64,000 bases of DNA from Megalonaias nervosa (Eukaryota > Mollusca > Bivalvia > Unionida > Unionidae), in assembly GCA_016617855.1 (NCBI GenBank), contig JAECUM010033632.1, positions 1-64,000 on the forward strand, given 5' to 3'. The notes beneath the pieces are model-generated. The model did no database searches and was not told where the DNA came from. It was given only the letters and a program-made list of their open reading frames with translations. Position 1 is the stretch's first letter, and each line of letters starts with the position of its first letter. This document shows positions 51,310-62,239 of the stretch, piece after piece. The translations under genes were made by a program, and so were the position numbers.

Positions 51310-54300
51310 ATGGAGGAATTTGAGAGATTATCCATAATTGAACCTTCCAGAGCAAGATTTGATCTTGACAAACTACCAAAATCTAAATTTAATTTTTCGA
51401 TGCAAGATATGGCTTTGATAAATAGAGATATAATCGATCGTATCCGTGAAGCCAAGAAAGAATTTCGCAACGATGGTGCCGCTCATACTTGGTCGACATT
51501 CAGGATCATAAATATCATTGATTTTAGAATGAGTGACGAACGAGGTAAAAATATTATCACCTATCTCGACAATCAGCGATATATTATTTTAGTAAAATTT
51601 ATTGTGCAGATAGATGATGACACTTAGATTATCCGTGATAAACGTGACCCTATACGGCTTCATACTGGAAATAATACTGTTATATTGGATAAAAAATCCA
51701 AGCCAGGGTGCTAACCGGTATTGATAAACCGTATTATGAACGAACGTATCCTGTAACCGCAGTTGTTTATACGATATATCCGTTAAATGACAAACCCAGC
51801 ACTGAAGATCTTAAACCGATGAAATTATCACGGTTAAGTTGTGTACCTGAGAGAGTTATTGAACATTTCAAAAACGCAATACGTGGAAATGGCTTAACAG
51901 ATATAAGACGCAAAAAAATAAACTCATGGGCCGAAACAGTTAAGAATACTGGAGCATCTATCAAGGACGTCGCTGAACTAGAAAAAAAAAATAAAATTTC
52001 CAATAACAGTAAGAACACTAACCGGAGAGATTTTATATGAGTCAAAATGCACATCAAGAGGAGCTTCAATAACAATCATTGATCATAACGCACATGCATG
52101 GACTGATGCTGTAACAATATTTCCACGAGATAGAATAGTCAGATTTTATGACGATTATATATTCGATGTTATCAGTGATATCAGTAAGAATGATCCTGTA
52201 TCTGTTTGGTTATTTCAGAGTTCAGAATCCGTGAATTACGATCAATTTGTAAAACCTAATGGAGAGATTTACCGTAGAGAATCTCTCCATGAAGAAATGA
52301 AGAATCTTGCACTGAAATATTATTCTGATGATGCTGAAGTTGAACGATTATTGAATAATTGTTTTACAGTTCCATCAGTTGCTGTCCACGCCGCTCAGGA
52401 GGAAAAATCAGGGAAACCAACACGATCAGAATTCCTTGAAGATGTTCAGCATAGTTGTGTCGAATATTGACATGGCGGATTATGGTTGATATGGTTGCGT
52501 GTTATCCTGAGAATTTTCTTGGATACGGAGACTGTTCTGAATATTTCAAAAGATTCGGATATCCAACACATGAAATGACAAGAGTTGCGATAAATGGACC
52601 ATTACCTGATTTTGATTTAACTGGATTTGCTTGTGTAAGCTCATTTAAGTTTCGTAATAATCTTCATCCGATCGTTTATGCGTGGTTTGGTAGACATTTC
52701 TCAGAAAAAATATTGGGTTCCAATAGTACTATTACGATACATGCTTGATACTGAAATCTTAGTGTCGTTGAGTGTAAGTGAAGCTATTATATCATATCAT
52801 CCGCAGAAACAAGTTTGGTTACCACAACAAAAGAAACATTCACCGACAGATCCAAATGAAGATTGGGATAAAATTGATTATGAAAATAAAGTTGCAAAAG
52901 ATCACGGTAGAAAGATAATCGGCAAATTTACTCAAGGTGGTTCGTATGATCATAAAAGACATTGTACAAGATTAATCATGGATGATGCTGAATTAGATTT
53001 TATAATTACTGATACAACGAACAAAGGAACATTTATCAGCAGAAGTAATGCTTATTTGTCAGACGGAATTAAATTAGGTACAATCGTGAGTTATATCGAT
53101 GGTGAGTCACCGCAATTTACTCATTTAAGATCTTCTATGCTCGCTTACGTTTCTATGAATTTATTATCGATGATAAATAGATTTTCTTGTTACGCTGTCA
53201 GAGTTGCTACGGATTCATTTTATATAAATAGCGCGTACGTGGATTTGGTAAAACCGTTCCTCGGTAATGGTGAATGGGTATCATGAAGAATAAAACACGA
53301 AAGTATACTCGATTATTCTGAATCAACAGACGTTAATATCAAAGAAATATACTACGGTGATGACAATCAAATACCAGTATCAACATCACCATCTGTATTT
53401 GATCCCGTGGCCAGACATAAAACCATTTATCTCAAAGGACCTGGAGGTTCTGGTAAAACAACACGTGCCATTGAATTATTTCATCAGAGTTCAGATATGA
53501 TTGTGTTGACACCTACACACAGACTAGCAAGAGAAATAAAACAATGAGGAGTAAAATCATGTACATACCATAGTTTCTTCAGATGGTGTGGAGATACGTG
53601 GACACCTGAGCGAATGGGTGAGAAATATATTCCGAAAATCATCATCTGGGATGAGATTTGTACGGTGTCGTTAGAAACACTAAAAATATTTCTCGATTGG
53701 TTATTAACGAAAAATACTGCGGTAATTATGTGCGGCGATCATGGTCAACCACCACCTTTCATCGGACAATCTCCACATGAGTGGTTAAAATCATTTGTGG
53801 ATTATTATGAAGAAATAAATGATGATCATAGAGCTATTGATGAACCTCTGAAAGAATTCAAAAGATTAATCAGACTACAGCCAGATAAAATACAATGTGA
53901 GATAATGCGTGAAATAATTCCGGAAACTCCTGTAAATGATTTTTGGAATTTATGGAGACCAAATGATTTAATAGTTGCGAGTAGAAAAATAGTTCGTGAT
54001 GAATTGCAAGAGAAATTATTTCTGTTACATAAAGAAAAGTTTTCAAATCTACCTGTACCATTATGTTATCGCCCAGCAGATACTCGACGACAGAATATTG
54101 AAGTTGAAATTCCAGGAACAAATGAAAAACAAAATCTTGTATTGAATGATATTGTTTTGGTTGATGTTGATGTTGTTGAGAGCGCGTTGATCATGGATAA
54201 AACTCCATGGAAGCTAGGATACGCTATAACGATTCAGTCGTCACAAGGACTAACTATTGCTGATACAAATATCTGGATTGTTGATGATAGAATCGAGTGG

Positions 54301-54696
54301 TCAAATTTAGTTTATCTTGCAGTGTCTCGAGTCAGAAGAATATCTCAACTACACAGGGTTATTATGAATGCTACAGAAAATAATAATCAAACTGCTAGCG
54401 ACAACAACTAAGTTGTTGTTGGCGTAATAAGAAAAAAACTATTTGGTTATAAGCAATGTGATAAAAAAAATAATCGCAACTTTGATATTGATACTGAATT
54501 AATTATGACACTTAAACAACGACAGAATAATCATTGTGCAAGTTGTAACTGTAATATACTATGGGAATATTCGAGTAATAATCCAAGACAGTTCACCGTA
54601 GACAGAATTAATAGTGATCTTGGTCAAACACGTGATAATGTCATATTGATATGTCTTGAATGTAATCGACGTCGGGGCGCTAGTTTACAAAAGTGA
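51310..54696 (+). pseudogene. family B DNA polymerase - SF1 helicase - HNH fusion, multiply broken
   Basis: The N-terminal frame 51310-51627 (MEEFERLSIIEPSRARFD) is followed, through a stop and a shift, by 51708-52040 (LSCVPERVIEHFKNAIRGNG, EKKNKI) and 52231-52470 (FVKPNGEIYRRESLHEE). Polymerase palm: motif A DMVACYPENF (52500 region), then WFGRHFSEK, YWVPIVLLRYMLD, FTHLRSSMLAYVSMNLLSMI and motif C as RVATDSFYI. One frame from 52678 to 54696 with TGA at 53284 and 53544 then gives helicase Walker A (GPGGSGKTTRA), Walker B (KIIIWDEIC), GDHGQPPPFIGQ and the C-terminal YAITIQSSQGLTI and NLVYLAVSRVRR, of the Pif1/RecD-like SF1 type. After an in-frame TAA (54409) an HNH/zinc end follows: CASCN, FTVDRINSDLGQTRDNV, CLECNRRRG. 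It would replicate the element by protein priming with its own helicase. Confidence 0.8.
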
Positions 54697-55652
54697 ACGC
54701 GGTGGTAATTGTGTGTCCTCAGGAATTACTTGTAATTGTTCACGTACAAATCCACGCTGAGGAGCATTCGAATCCAGTCTGTAGATAGCAGGTCTACCCG
54801 TAGATCTAACCACGCTAGAAATTTTATGTGTAGTCACACTCCAGATAGGATCAGTTGCTCTTTTTTACCGCCTTCAAGTTCACCAGGTTCATATAAATAT
54901 GTTACAGTCACATTACCTAGTACTGGTTGAGAGGAAGATTCACGTCGTTGTATTGGTATATATTTCTTTGTAATTGCATTAATAGGTTTCAGAGAAGTTG
55001 CACGAGTAATCTCATTATTTAACGCAGCTATCACATTTGGTAATCTTGCAACCCATTCACGAGATCTCTCCCCGGACTTAAAGTCAGTGGCAAGTGTTCG
55101 ATTAAATCGTTCAACGATTGCCTGATCACGATGAATTTCAGTGTATCCTCGTCTGATTTTAACGTTATGTTTTTTCATCAACGATAATACTGCACCAAGA
55201 AATTCTTTGCCAGGATCAACCTGTAGCAACTGTGGCCATCGTAGACCACCTTGTGGTCCGGATCCTCGTTGATAAATTCGTTCAAACGCAGATGCAACTT
55301 CAGTTGCTGTCTTTGTTGACAGTGGTTCTGCTTCTTATATCTACTTGCAACGTCAACGACAGTTAACGCGTATTTGTATGTGCGTGATTGACGTTCACGT
55401 GTTTTAATAGTTTCGTGCGGTAAAAGCAAAATATCTGTTTGATGAACTGCATTGGGAACGCTGACATCAAAATACGCGTACTGAATTTTTTTTAGGTGGA
55501 CGTTGATAGATTTGCCATATTGCCTGTCGTGCTAACCACGCTGCAGCAACAGCACGTGAGACTTTTGCTGCTTCAGCAAGTTTACTAATCGCTGCTTTGC
55601 CCTTCCAATATCCTCTTGGGCTATAATAAATGGACTCCATTATAATATTCAT
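54685..55652 (-). pseudogene. retroviral-type integrase without chromodomain, frameshifted
   Basis: Start MNIIMESIYYSPRGYWKGK, with a helical N-terminal domain (AISKLAEAAKVSRAVAAAWL). After a shift at an A-run near 55494 comes the first catalytic Asp (HQTDILLLPHETIKT), a further TVVDVASRY, then after another shift near 55335 the second Asp (LLQVDPGKEFLG) and Glu (AIVERFNRTL), giving D,D(34)E. A last shift near 54863 leads to the C-terminal domain (ATDPIWSVTTHKIS, YRLDSNAPQRGFVREQLQ) ending at 54685, 12 bp inside the end of the convergent polymerase gene. No chromodomain is seen, unlike element 1. Confidence 0.88.
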
Positions 55653-55660
55653 ATAATTAA

Positions 55661-56026
55661 TTACCCAGCCCCTAGCATTATTTTACCTTTCATAGCAGAT
55701 TTTACTAGAAAACTAGCGAGTTTTTCTCTGAGAGATTTATCAGGTATAGAATTTAACGCATGAATCAGTTTCACATCTGCGAGATGTCGTTGTTGTAAAT
55801 CTTTGCTTTTATACGCAACATCATGAACGTGACACGCTTGATCAATCTTGTTTACTGGATACTCTCCTAGTCTTGGTTGATCTTGATCATCAAGTCGAAT
55901 ATCAAGCCGAGTTCCAGGACCACAATAATTGTATCCGGGTAGGTGTTTTTCCCCGGGATATTTCGCCCATGGAACCCCTGGCAATTTTCCCAACGAAGCG
56001 GCGATATCACCTCCTTTGTACTTGAA
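55661..56026 (-). CDS. parvovirus-type phospholipase A2 protein
   Basis: About 120 codons with the vPLA2 layout: calcium loop YNYCGPGTRLD (about residues 21-31 from the TTG), catalytic His-Asp in ACHVHDVAY (His57, Asp58) and a later Asp in HLADVKLI. Viral PLA2 of this type is a domain of parvovirus VP1 that breaches endosomal membranes during entry; free-standing forms are reported in adintoviruses. Upstream of the TTG the frame stays open (KYKGGDIAASL) without an ATG back to a TAA, so the true start is unclear, perhaps lost. It lies 8 bp from the integrase start on the same strand, so they may be co-transcribed. Confidence 0.85.
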   Translation of the reverse strand, partial: FKYKGGDIAASLGKLPGVPWAKYPGEKHLPGYNYCGPGTRLDIRLDDQDQPRLGEYPVNKIDQACHVHDVAYKSKDLQQRHLADVKLIHALNSIPDKSLREKLASFLVKSAMKGKIMLGAG

Positions 56027-56170
56027 ATAAATTTATATTTTTTTGTACCACACTTTTCACACTTACCTGTCAGTGCGTGTTTTTTATTTTTTGTTTATTA
56101 TTGTTGTTAATCCAGTGGTGGACGTGGCTGCCCTGCATCGAACACAATATAGATTCATATCATTTATCAT

Positions 56171-56834
56171 ATGGATATAATTGACTTTTCAGCCACACGA
56201 AAACAAGAACCAGCCAAGCATCACCCAGCATTGCCAAATTCTATTAGGGCAATCATAATAGGTCCATCTGGATCAGGCAAAACACAATTATTGCTTAATT
56301 TGATAACGAGATGGCTCAAGTGGGATAAATTATATTTAGTAGCTCCATCTGTAGATGACCAGCGATGCTATGAAGTACTTAAAGATTTTAATGAAAATGC
56401 AAAATCGTTATATGAAGACAGTGACGTTATTGACTTTATAACTGATATTGATGAAGCGCCATCTGTTGATGACCTTGATGGAAGTATTAATAATTTAGTA
56501 GTATACGATGATGCCATGCTGGATGAACAATCAAATCCAGCTAGGATATTTTCCAGAGGCAGGCATAAAAACACAGACGTGATTTATGTTACCCAGCGTT
56601 ATACACAAATTCCAAAAGTGATCAAGGATAACTGTAATAGTTGTATTTAACGGAGTTGATACACATACGCTTCGAAATATTTATCAGACTTGGTGTTCAG
56701 GGGACATGGACATGAATAAATTTAAAAATTTCTTTGCACACGCGCAATCTACCCCGTTTGGTTTCATCACGATAAACCTGCATGACCCAAGATCGAGGTA
56801 TCGTATAGGTATTGATAGAATACTTGGTCCTTGA
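56171..56834 (+). pseudogene. FtsK/HerA-type packaging ATPase, frameshift near 56635, ends inside right TIR
   Basis: Start MDIIDFSATRKQEPAKH. Walker A at residues 31-38 (GPSGSGKT), Walker B about residues 108-114 (NLVVYDDAML), then ARIFSRGRHKNTDVIYVTQR and KVIKDNCN. The frame then shifts by one base, and the C-terminal part (FNGVDTHTLRNIYQTW, NKFKNFFAHAQSTPFGF) runs to a TGA at 56832. About 220 residues in total. The packaging motor drives DNA into capsids. The last 9 codons lie inside the right TIR (56808), so the left TIR carries a copy of the gene's 3' end. Confidence 0.88.
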
Positions 56835-58127
56835 TACTGAATAACTCATAGAGTAATGAAGCAGTTATTTCCCTTGACAGTCTAGGATAAAACGGTACAT
56901 AGATAATTAATAGCTTCATACCTATACAGTCATGTTCTTCTTTGACTTCGATTCCCCAGCCTCATATCTTTAAAAAATCCGAGAAATCTACCTATTTTAT
57001 ATAATCAAACAACAAAAATCCGTTGCCTATAATCAGGGCGAACCACGCTATAGACATGAGTCATTATTGATTTTTTTTTGTTCAGACCGGAATGAACTGA
57101 ATAATATCGATCCATGCATTCATTGCTAGATAGTTCTGTCCTGATGAAATCAAGGGTTGATAATATAATATTTAAACAAGGCAAAAACGGCAGAAATATG
57201 TAAAATTGCAGATTTTATTCAGAATCAGATAAAATACTGATCATTCTTGACATAGTCAAGGTGACAGAGTCAGGGTTAAGATAGCTATATATTTATTTTT
57301 GAAACGTGTATTTGTAAGTTGGAACAATGGTGCATTCGTAGCGCGTCTGACTCGAGGTCTTGAATTCCAAACCCATGACTGACACCGTCGATGGTTTGTG
57401 GCCCTGGGATGCCATTTTATTTAATAATTATCATCTACTTTATAAGTGGGGAGGCAAGTACCCCATGAGATTTCATGTAACCCTCACCATGTTGAACAAC
57501 GTGGTGAGTGCAGTTTTGCACTTACCCCGGGGTTTGATTGGGGGGGGGGAGGGTTTACATGAAATCGCAATGCCTAGACAGTTCTCTGAATTTCTAATAT
57601 TTCGTTTCGCACATTAGGACTTCGCTGGGGTGTGTGTCTATGCGCTTGCGTCCCTAAAATAAACAGCAGAATGATGTGAACTCGTGACCCTGTGACCTCA
57701 ATGAAGGGTACCCACATAGGGGCATTCAGAAAGAATGTCCGCCGGACCAAAAAGTCTCAATAAGGTGCCTGTGGACCATAAGACAGGTCTTAACCATGAA
57801 GAGTGCCCTGTGGGCTTAAGGCCTCAATAAGGGACTCTTAGGATCTTACTGGTAAAGGCTTTACCGGCAAAAGGGACCCAGTGGAATGGTAGACTGAGCA
57901 TCATAGCTGCTGTTTATTTTTGAATTTATTCAAGTCGATATAAATCGACAGCAGAGGGGTGACCACATGTATGTGATATGTTTTTGGTTCCTTTTTTCAA
58001 AAATAAAGGCTCTATGGTTCGTAGCCGTTTTGTTTCAAACATAATTTTTTTTTAGCCCTTGTAGGAACCCTTATTTTTTAAAAATAAAGACTCTGCGAAA
58101 AGTGGTCTGTTCACCCTCCCTGCTGCT
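56808..58127 (-). repeat. element 2 right terminal inverted repeat
   Basis: Inverse of 41383-42703, ending CCTCCCTGCTGCT followed by the target duplication catgc (58128-58132). Includes the conserved palindromes at 57469-57566. Confidence 0.94.
57325..57374 (+). other. tRNA-like segment in right TIR
   Basis: The sequence GTAGCGCGTCTGACTCGAGG followed by TCTTGAATTCCAAACCC resembles a tRNA A box and a weak B box (normally GGTTCGAATCC). The left TIR carries the inverse at about 42119-42195. A tRNA-derived insertion predating TIR homogenisation, or chance. Confidence 0.4.
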
Positions 58128-58214
58128 CATGCCCCTGGGCTATGTCCCATGGTGTCTTTCTGTCCCTGGGGACAGAACCTCATGGTCATAACTAGAAAAG
58201 TATCGAGATACCCA

Positions 58215-58984
<770 letters not shown>

Positions 58985-59330
58985 AACTAGATAACGCCGC
59001 TGAAGTGTGGAGCTCGCGCCGCATTCGCAGTAATCGGACTACAGGACTACCTTGCAACAAGCCCGTATTGCTGTACACATTGCCACATCTCTATGGATTC
59101 GCTAATTTAATCTGCCAGGTAGACAATTCAGATACAGACGTCTGTGAGGAAGAATGACAAGCAAAGAATGACTTGCCTTGTGACAAGATTTATACAAGTT
59201 GTGCCTGATTCTGATGGACCAGAAAGACTGGAACCAGCCAGTAGATCCTTATGAAGCTGTAAATTTGTACCAGAAACTGAGAGATCATTGTATAAAAAAG
59301 CACTCTATAGGAACAACATCACTTATCAAA
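58985..59330 (+). pseudogene. relic of an integrase-core-like domain protein
   Basis: Frames read AAEVWSSRRIRSNRTTGLP, YTLPHLYGFANLICQV and later EAVNLYQKLRDHCI-like pieces. They resemble the C-terminal part of an uncharacterised invertebrate and fish family with an integrase-like core, where EWNxHxIRxSxNxxxPxGxP is followed by LYG and a C-terminal ExAxxLYxxL. Only about 100 codons with stops. The assignment is weak. Confidence 0.35.
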
Positions 59331-60009
59331 TAAATTATTTTTTAACTACAAACTTTATTCAGTCTTGTATTTCACTCGTTTTGATCGCATTTATTATGGA
59401 CTTTATTGTATACAGATGCACAAAGTATTTTTATATATAGTTACAGTCTTTTAATGATGTCTTTGAGACAAATTTGCAGCATATTTCCGTAGCAAATTCG
59501 ATGTGAGACAAATTGTAGATCCACAATGAATCGTGTAACCGTAGTGTCTGTCGCCATTTCGAATTACCGGGTTTTATCAGCTGATAATCGGTAGTTCCAT
59601 CGATATCGAATGACTAATAAGTTACAGCTTTCTTACGTTGGAAACCTCACTTTGGATATTTTTGTCATGTTGTTCTAATGTATGTGCATTTGTTATTTCC
59701 CTGGCACAGGTGAATATATCATGTGACTATTATCACGGCTCATAAATCGCTCCAGATTACAAAATGGATAGAATGAGTAGGTGTGATATCAAGCACAAAT
59801 TTAATACACGTGTAAACAAACAGGATAAGCGGTGTCTCCATATCTAGTCAATACAGCGTTGAATAAATCTTTTCGTGGCGTCGTAAGATCGCTGATTAAA
59901 ACTTCCTTGATGTACAAGTAAAGAATCAGGACCCAACGGCATATTTCCCCTCTATGAATGTTGTATTCATGCGTAATATTCTTCTCACATATGGTGCCAG
60001 GTTAACTCA
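59331..60009. other. non-coding stretch, no gene seen
   Basis: No recognised feature. A segment near 59470-59600 is loosely similar to 18500-18600 (ctgt-gccattt-gaatt), perhaps an old dispersed repeat. Confidence 0.4.
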
Positions 60010-60215
60010 GGAGTGTAGCAGAGTGCCTAACTCGTGAGTAAAGTGTCTCAAATTTGAGTCTGGCCTCTGGCCAGCCTAGGTCGGCTGCTGCAGAACTCGT
60101 GGGCAAACGGTTTTAAATTCGAATCCCACGTGGGCCAGCTCGGATAAGCTTTTGTTGTGAGTTCTTGGTCAAGACACTTCACTATTGTCTATATTCTATA
60201 AAAAAAAAAAGCTCC
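60010..60215 (+). mobile_element. SINE-like sequence with tRNA-type B box
   Basis: Contains a B-box-like AAATTCGAATCCCACGTGGG and the block TTCTTGGTCAAGACACTTCA, close to the GGGCAAGACACTT block found in many animal SINEs, then an A-run tail. No target duplication identified. The upstream part looks like a second, degraded tRNA-like unit. Confidence 0.45.
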
Positions 60216-60709
60216 ATAGTGAGTAAATGGTATACAAATTGAGCCCAAAATTTGTTCTAAAATATGACCTCCAGAGTAGTTGTAGTTAAAAAAAAAAAAG
60301 TATATTTTTGTGGGGTTTCCCCCCTCCACGAACTCAAGGACATACCGTAAACTCACATCTTGTTCCAGTCTGTAGACCATCGCCGACTCCGTGATAATTG
60401 CAAAACTGTCCCTAGTCTTCCGATAATAGAATGCTCCAAAGATAATGAGCATATTTCATTTAATTCTTCGCTTCTTTGTTTAAGAACTAATAAGGGAAAT
60501 GGTAAAGGGAAAAATAATACACCCTTGGAACTCGAAAAAGTTGATGTAAACCACTTCATTGTGATACAGTACACTGGTTATTAAAACGATTTTGTAACAG
60601 AAAGTTAATTTACACGCTCCTAGAAAAGCGCTGTAACTGTAATTACTAAAATCAAACTCTAAATTTTATACATTCAGAATTCTAGGATAAATTGGCATTG
60701 GATGCATTT

Positions 60710-60713
<4 letters not shown>
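60216..60713. other. non-coding stretch, no gene seen
   Basis: Homopolymer A and short open frames only. Confidence 0.45.
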
Positions 60714-60754
<41 letters not shown>

Positions 60755-60797
60755 TATATATATATATATATGGTTATATATATATATATATATATAT
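60714..60797. repeat. (AT)n microsatellite with two interruptions
   Basis: TA dinucleotide broken twice by gtta or ggtta. Confidence 0.97.
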
Positions 60798-61655
60798 TCA
60801 AACTGACGTTTAAAGACAAGCATTTGGTTATGTGAACAAATAAGCAACATTCGTGTTAAATTGCATCAGGGTGAAGCAAATGAAGGCTTGTACAGGTGGT
60901 AAAAATTTATTTTAAATAATTTTAAGCCGGTTTGTGTTGTTTTGTTTTTTTCTGTAACGCTAACTTTTAAAGTTTCTAAATACCTTAGAAGTTTTAAAGA
61001 TTTTAACAGTGAATGATGATAGAATTTAAATTGTTCATCTAGAGTTGTCATAATTTGTAGCTTGCGCCTCTATCAGATTTTTCTGTAATTATCTCAACAC
61101 TCTAGGTTAAACTAACAACGTCAATGAGAAGTCGCAATATACGTACAAATCCGCATTAAAATTGAAAAACTCGATGCTATAGAGGACTTGGGTTCTGACG
61201 TTTTCAATGTAATTTGTAAAGTTTGTCAAAATATATTTCAAAAGTATTACAGCTTTTCATATAAATTGTGGATAACGAAATGTTCTCTTATAGCGCTACC
61301 TCACTTGGTACAGTATCTGACCAAGGCATGCAGGCTCGATTAAAGCCCAAGTCAGCCCGGGTCCGTAACTTGGGTGTGTCCTTCTTCCGTTTGCCCTGGT
61401 ACGATTTAATCTTAACGTGTTCACGTGAAGTGATAGACGCACAAACACATAGACGTACACAACAAAAACAAATTCATGTCTTTCTGTCCATGGCAGGGGT
61501 GTATGCGGTTTCCGTGGCGTCATTATTAAGAGTGCTCCCTCAGAGCAATGTCATACAACTGGATTACGGACTCTTCATGGATGAAGACACCAAAAACCAA
61601 GCAATACGACTGGTATATAAATAAGGCGTCCTTCGACACAAATCAGATAGCTCAC
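60798..61655. other. non-coding stretch, no gene recognised
   Basis: A 118-codon frame at 61268-61624 has no domain and no coding bias that I can see; I do not count it as a gene. Confidence 0.45.
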
Positions 61656-61659
61656 AAGA

Positions 61660-62056
61660 GTACGGTATTTCAAGCACATTGCAAGGGATTTATACATGCA
61701 TTGGTCTCGTACAGTATTTCAAGCACACTGCAAGGGATTTATACATGCATTGGTCTCGTACAGTATTTCAAGCACATTACAAGGGATTTATACATGCATT
61801 GGTCTCGTACAGTATTTCAAGCACATTGCAAGGGATTTATACATGCATTGGTCTCGTACAGTATTTCAAGCACATTGCAAGGGATTTATACATGCATTGG
61901 TCTCGTACAATATTTCAAGCACATTGCAAGGGATTTATACATGCACTGGTCTCGTACAGTATTTCAAGCACATTGCAAGGGATTTATACATGCACTGGTC
62001 TCGTACAGTATTTCAAGCACATTGCAAGGGATTTATACATGCATTGGTCTCGTACA
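61660..62056. repeat. 49-bp tandem repeat, eight copies
   Basis: The unit contains gtatttcaagcacattgcaa and ggtctcgtac. Because 49 is not a multiple of 3, three units return to the same frame, creating three long overlapping artefact frames. Copies are almost identical, so the array is young. Confidence 0.95.
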
Positions 62057-62239
62057 ATCATTTTTCAGGCTATAAATAATTATGAAAACGAAGTGGTTGT
62101 TTCAAGTAGTTATGGGAGAAGGATGGTTGTTATATCTTGTATTAGACCCACATATCAGCTACATCAATTACAATACACACAACCATTTTTCCCTGGGATT
62201 TGTCCCATGATGACGTTCGAGCTCTACTGATGAATATGA

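Larger units (their letters stand above)
41383..58127 (+). mobile_element. element 2: divergent Polinton-like element with PLA2 and polymerase-helicase fusion
   Basis: A 16.7 kb unit with 1.32 kb inverted repeats starting AGCAGCAGGGAGG and ending CCTCCCTGCTGCT, flanked by catgc on both sides (41378-41382 and 58128-58132). Structural genes run rightward from the left TIR; replication and integration genes fill the right half. Core gene set: major capsid, penton-like, adenain-type protease, packaging ATPase, retroviral-type integrase and family B polymerase. It also has PLA2, fibre-like, HNH and SF1 helicase genes. Protein sequences differ strongly from element 1, and the integrase lacks a chromodomain, so it is a separate lineage. 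Nearly every large gene is broken. Confidence 0.92.

Noticed and set aside
41378..58132. 6-bp target duplication for element 2
   Set aside because: Only five bases (catgc) match with the ends set at AG...CT; I report five rather than force a sixth.
61268..61624. 118-codon open frame after the TA microsatellite
   Set aside because: No domain, no splice context and unremarkable composition; ends in the repeat array.
61548..62230. Three overlapping frames of 127-183 codons with repeated peptide
   Set aside because: The 49-bp tandem array opens all three frames; there is no coding evidence outside it.
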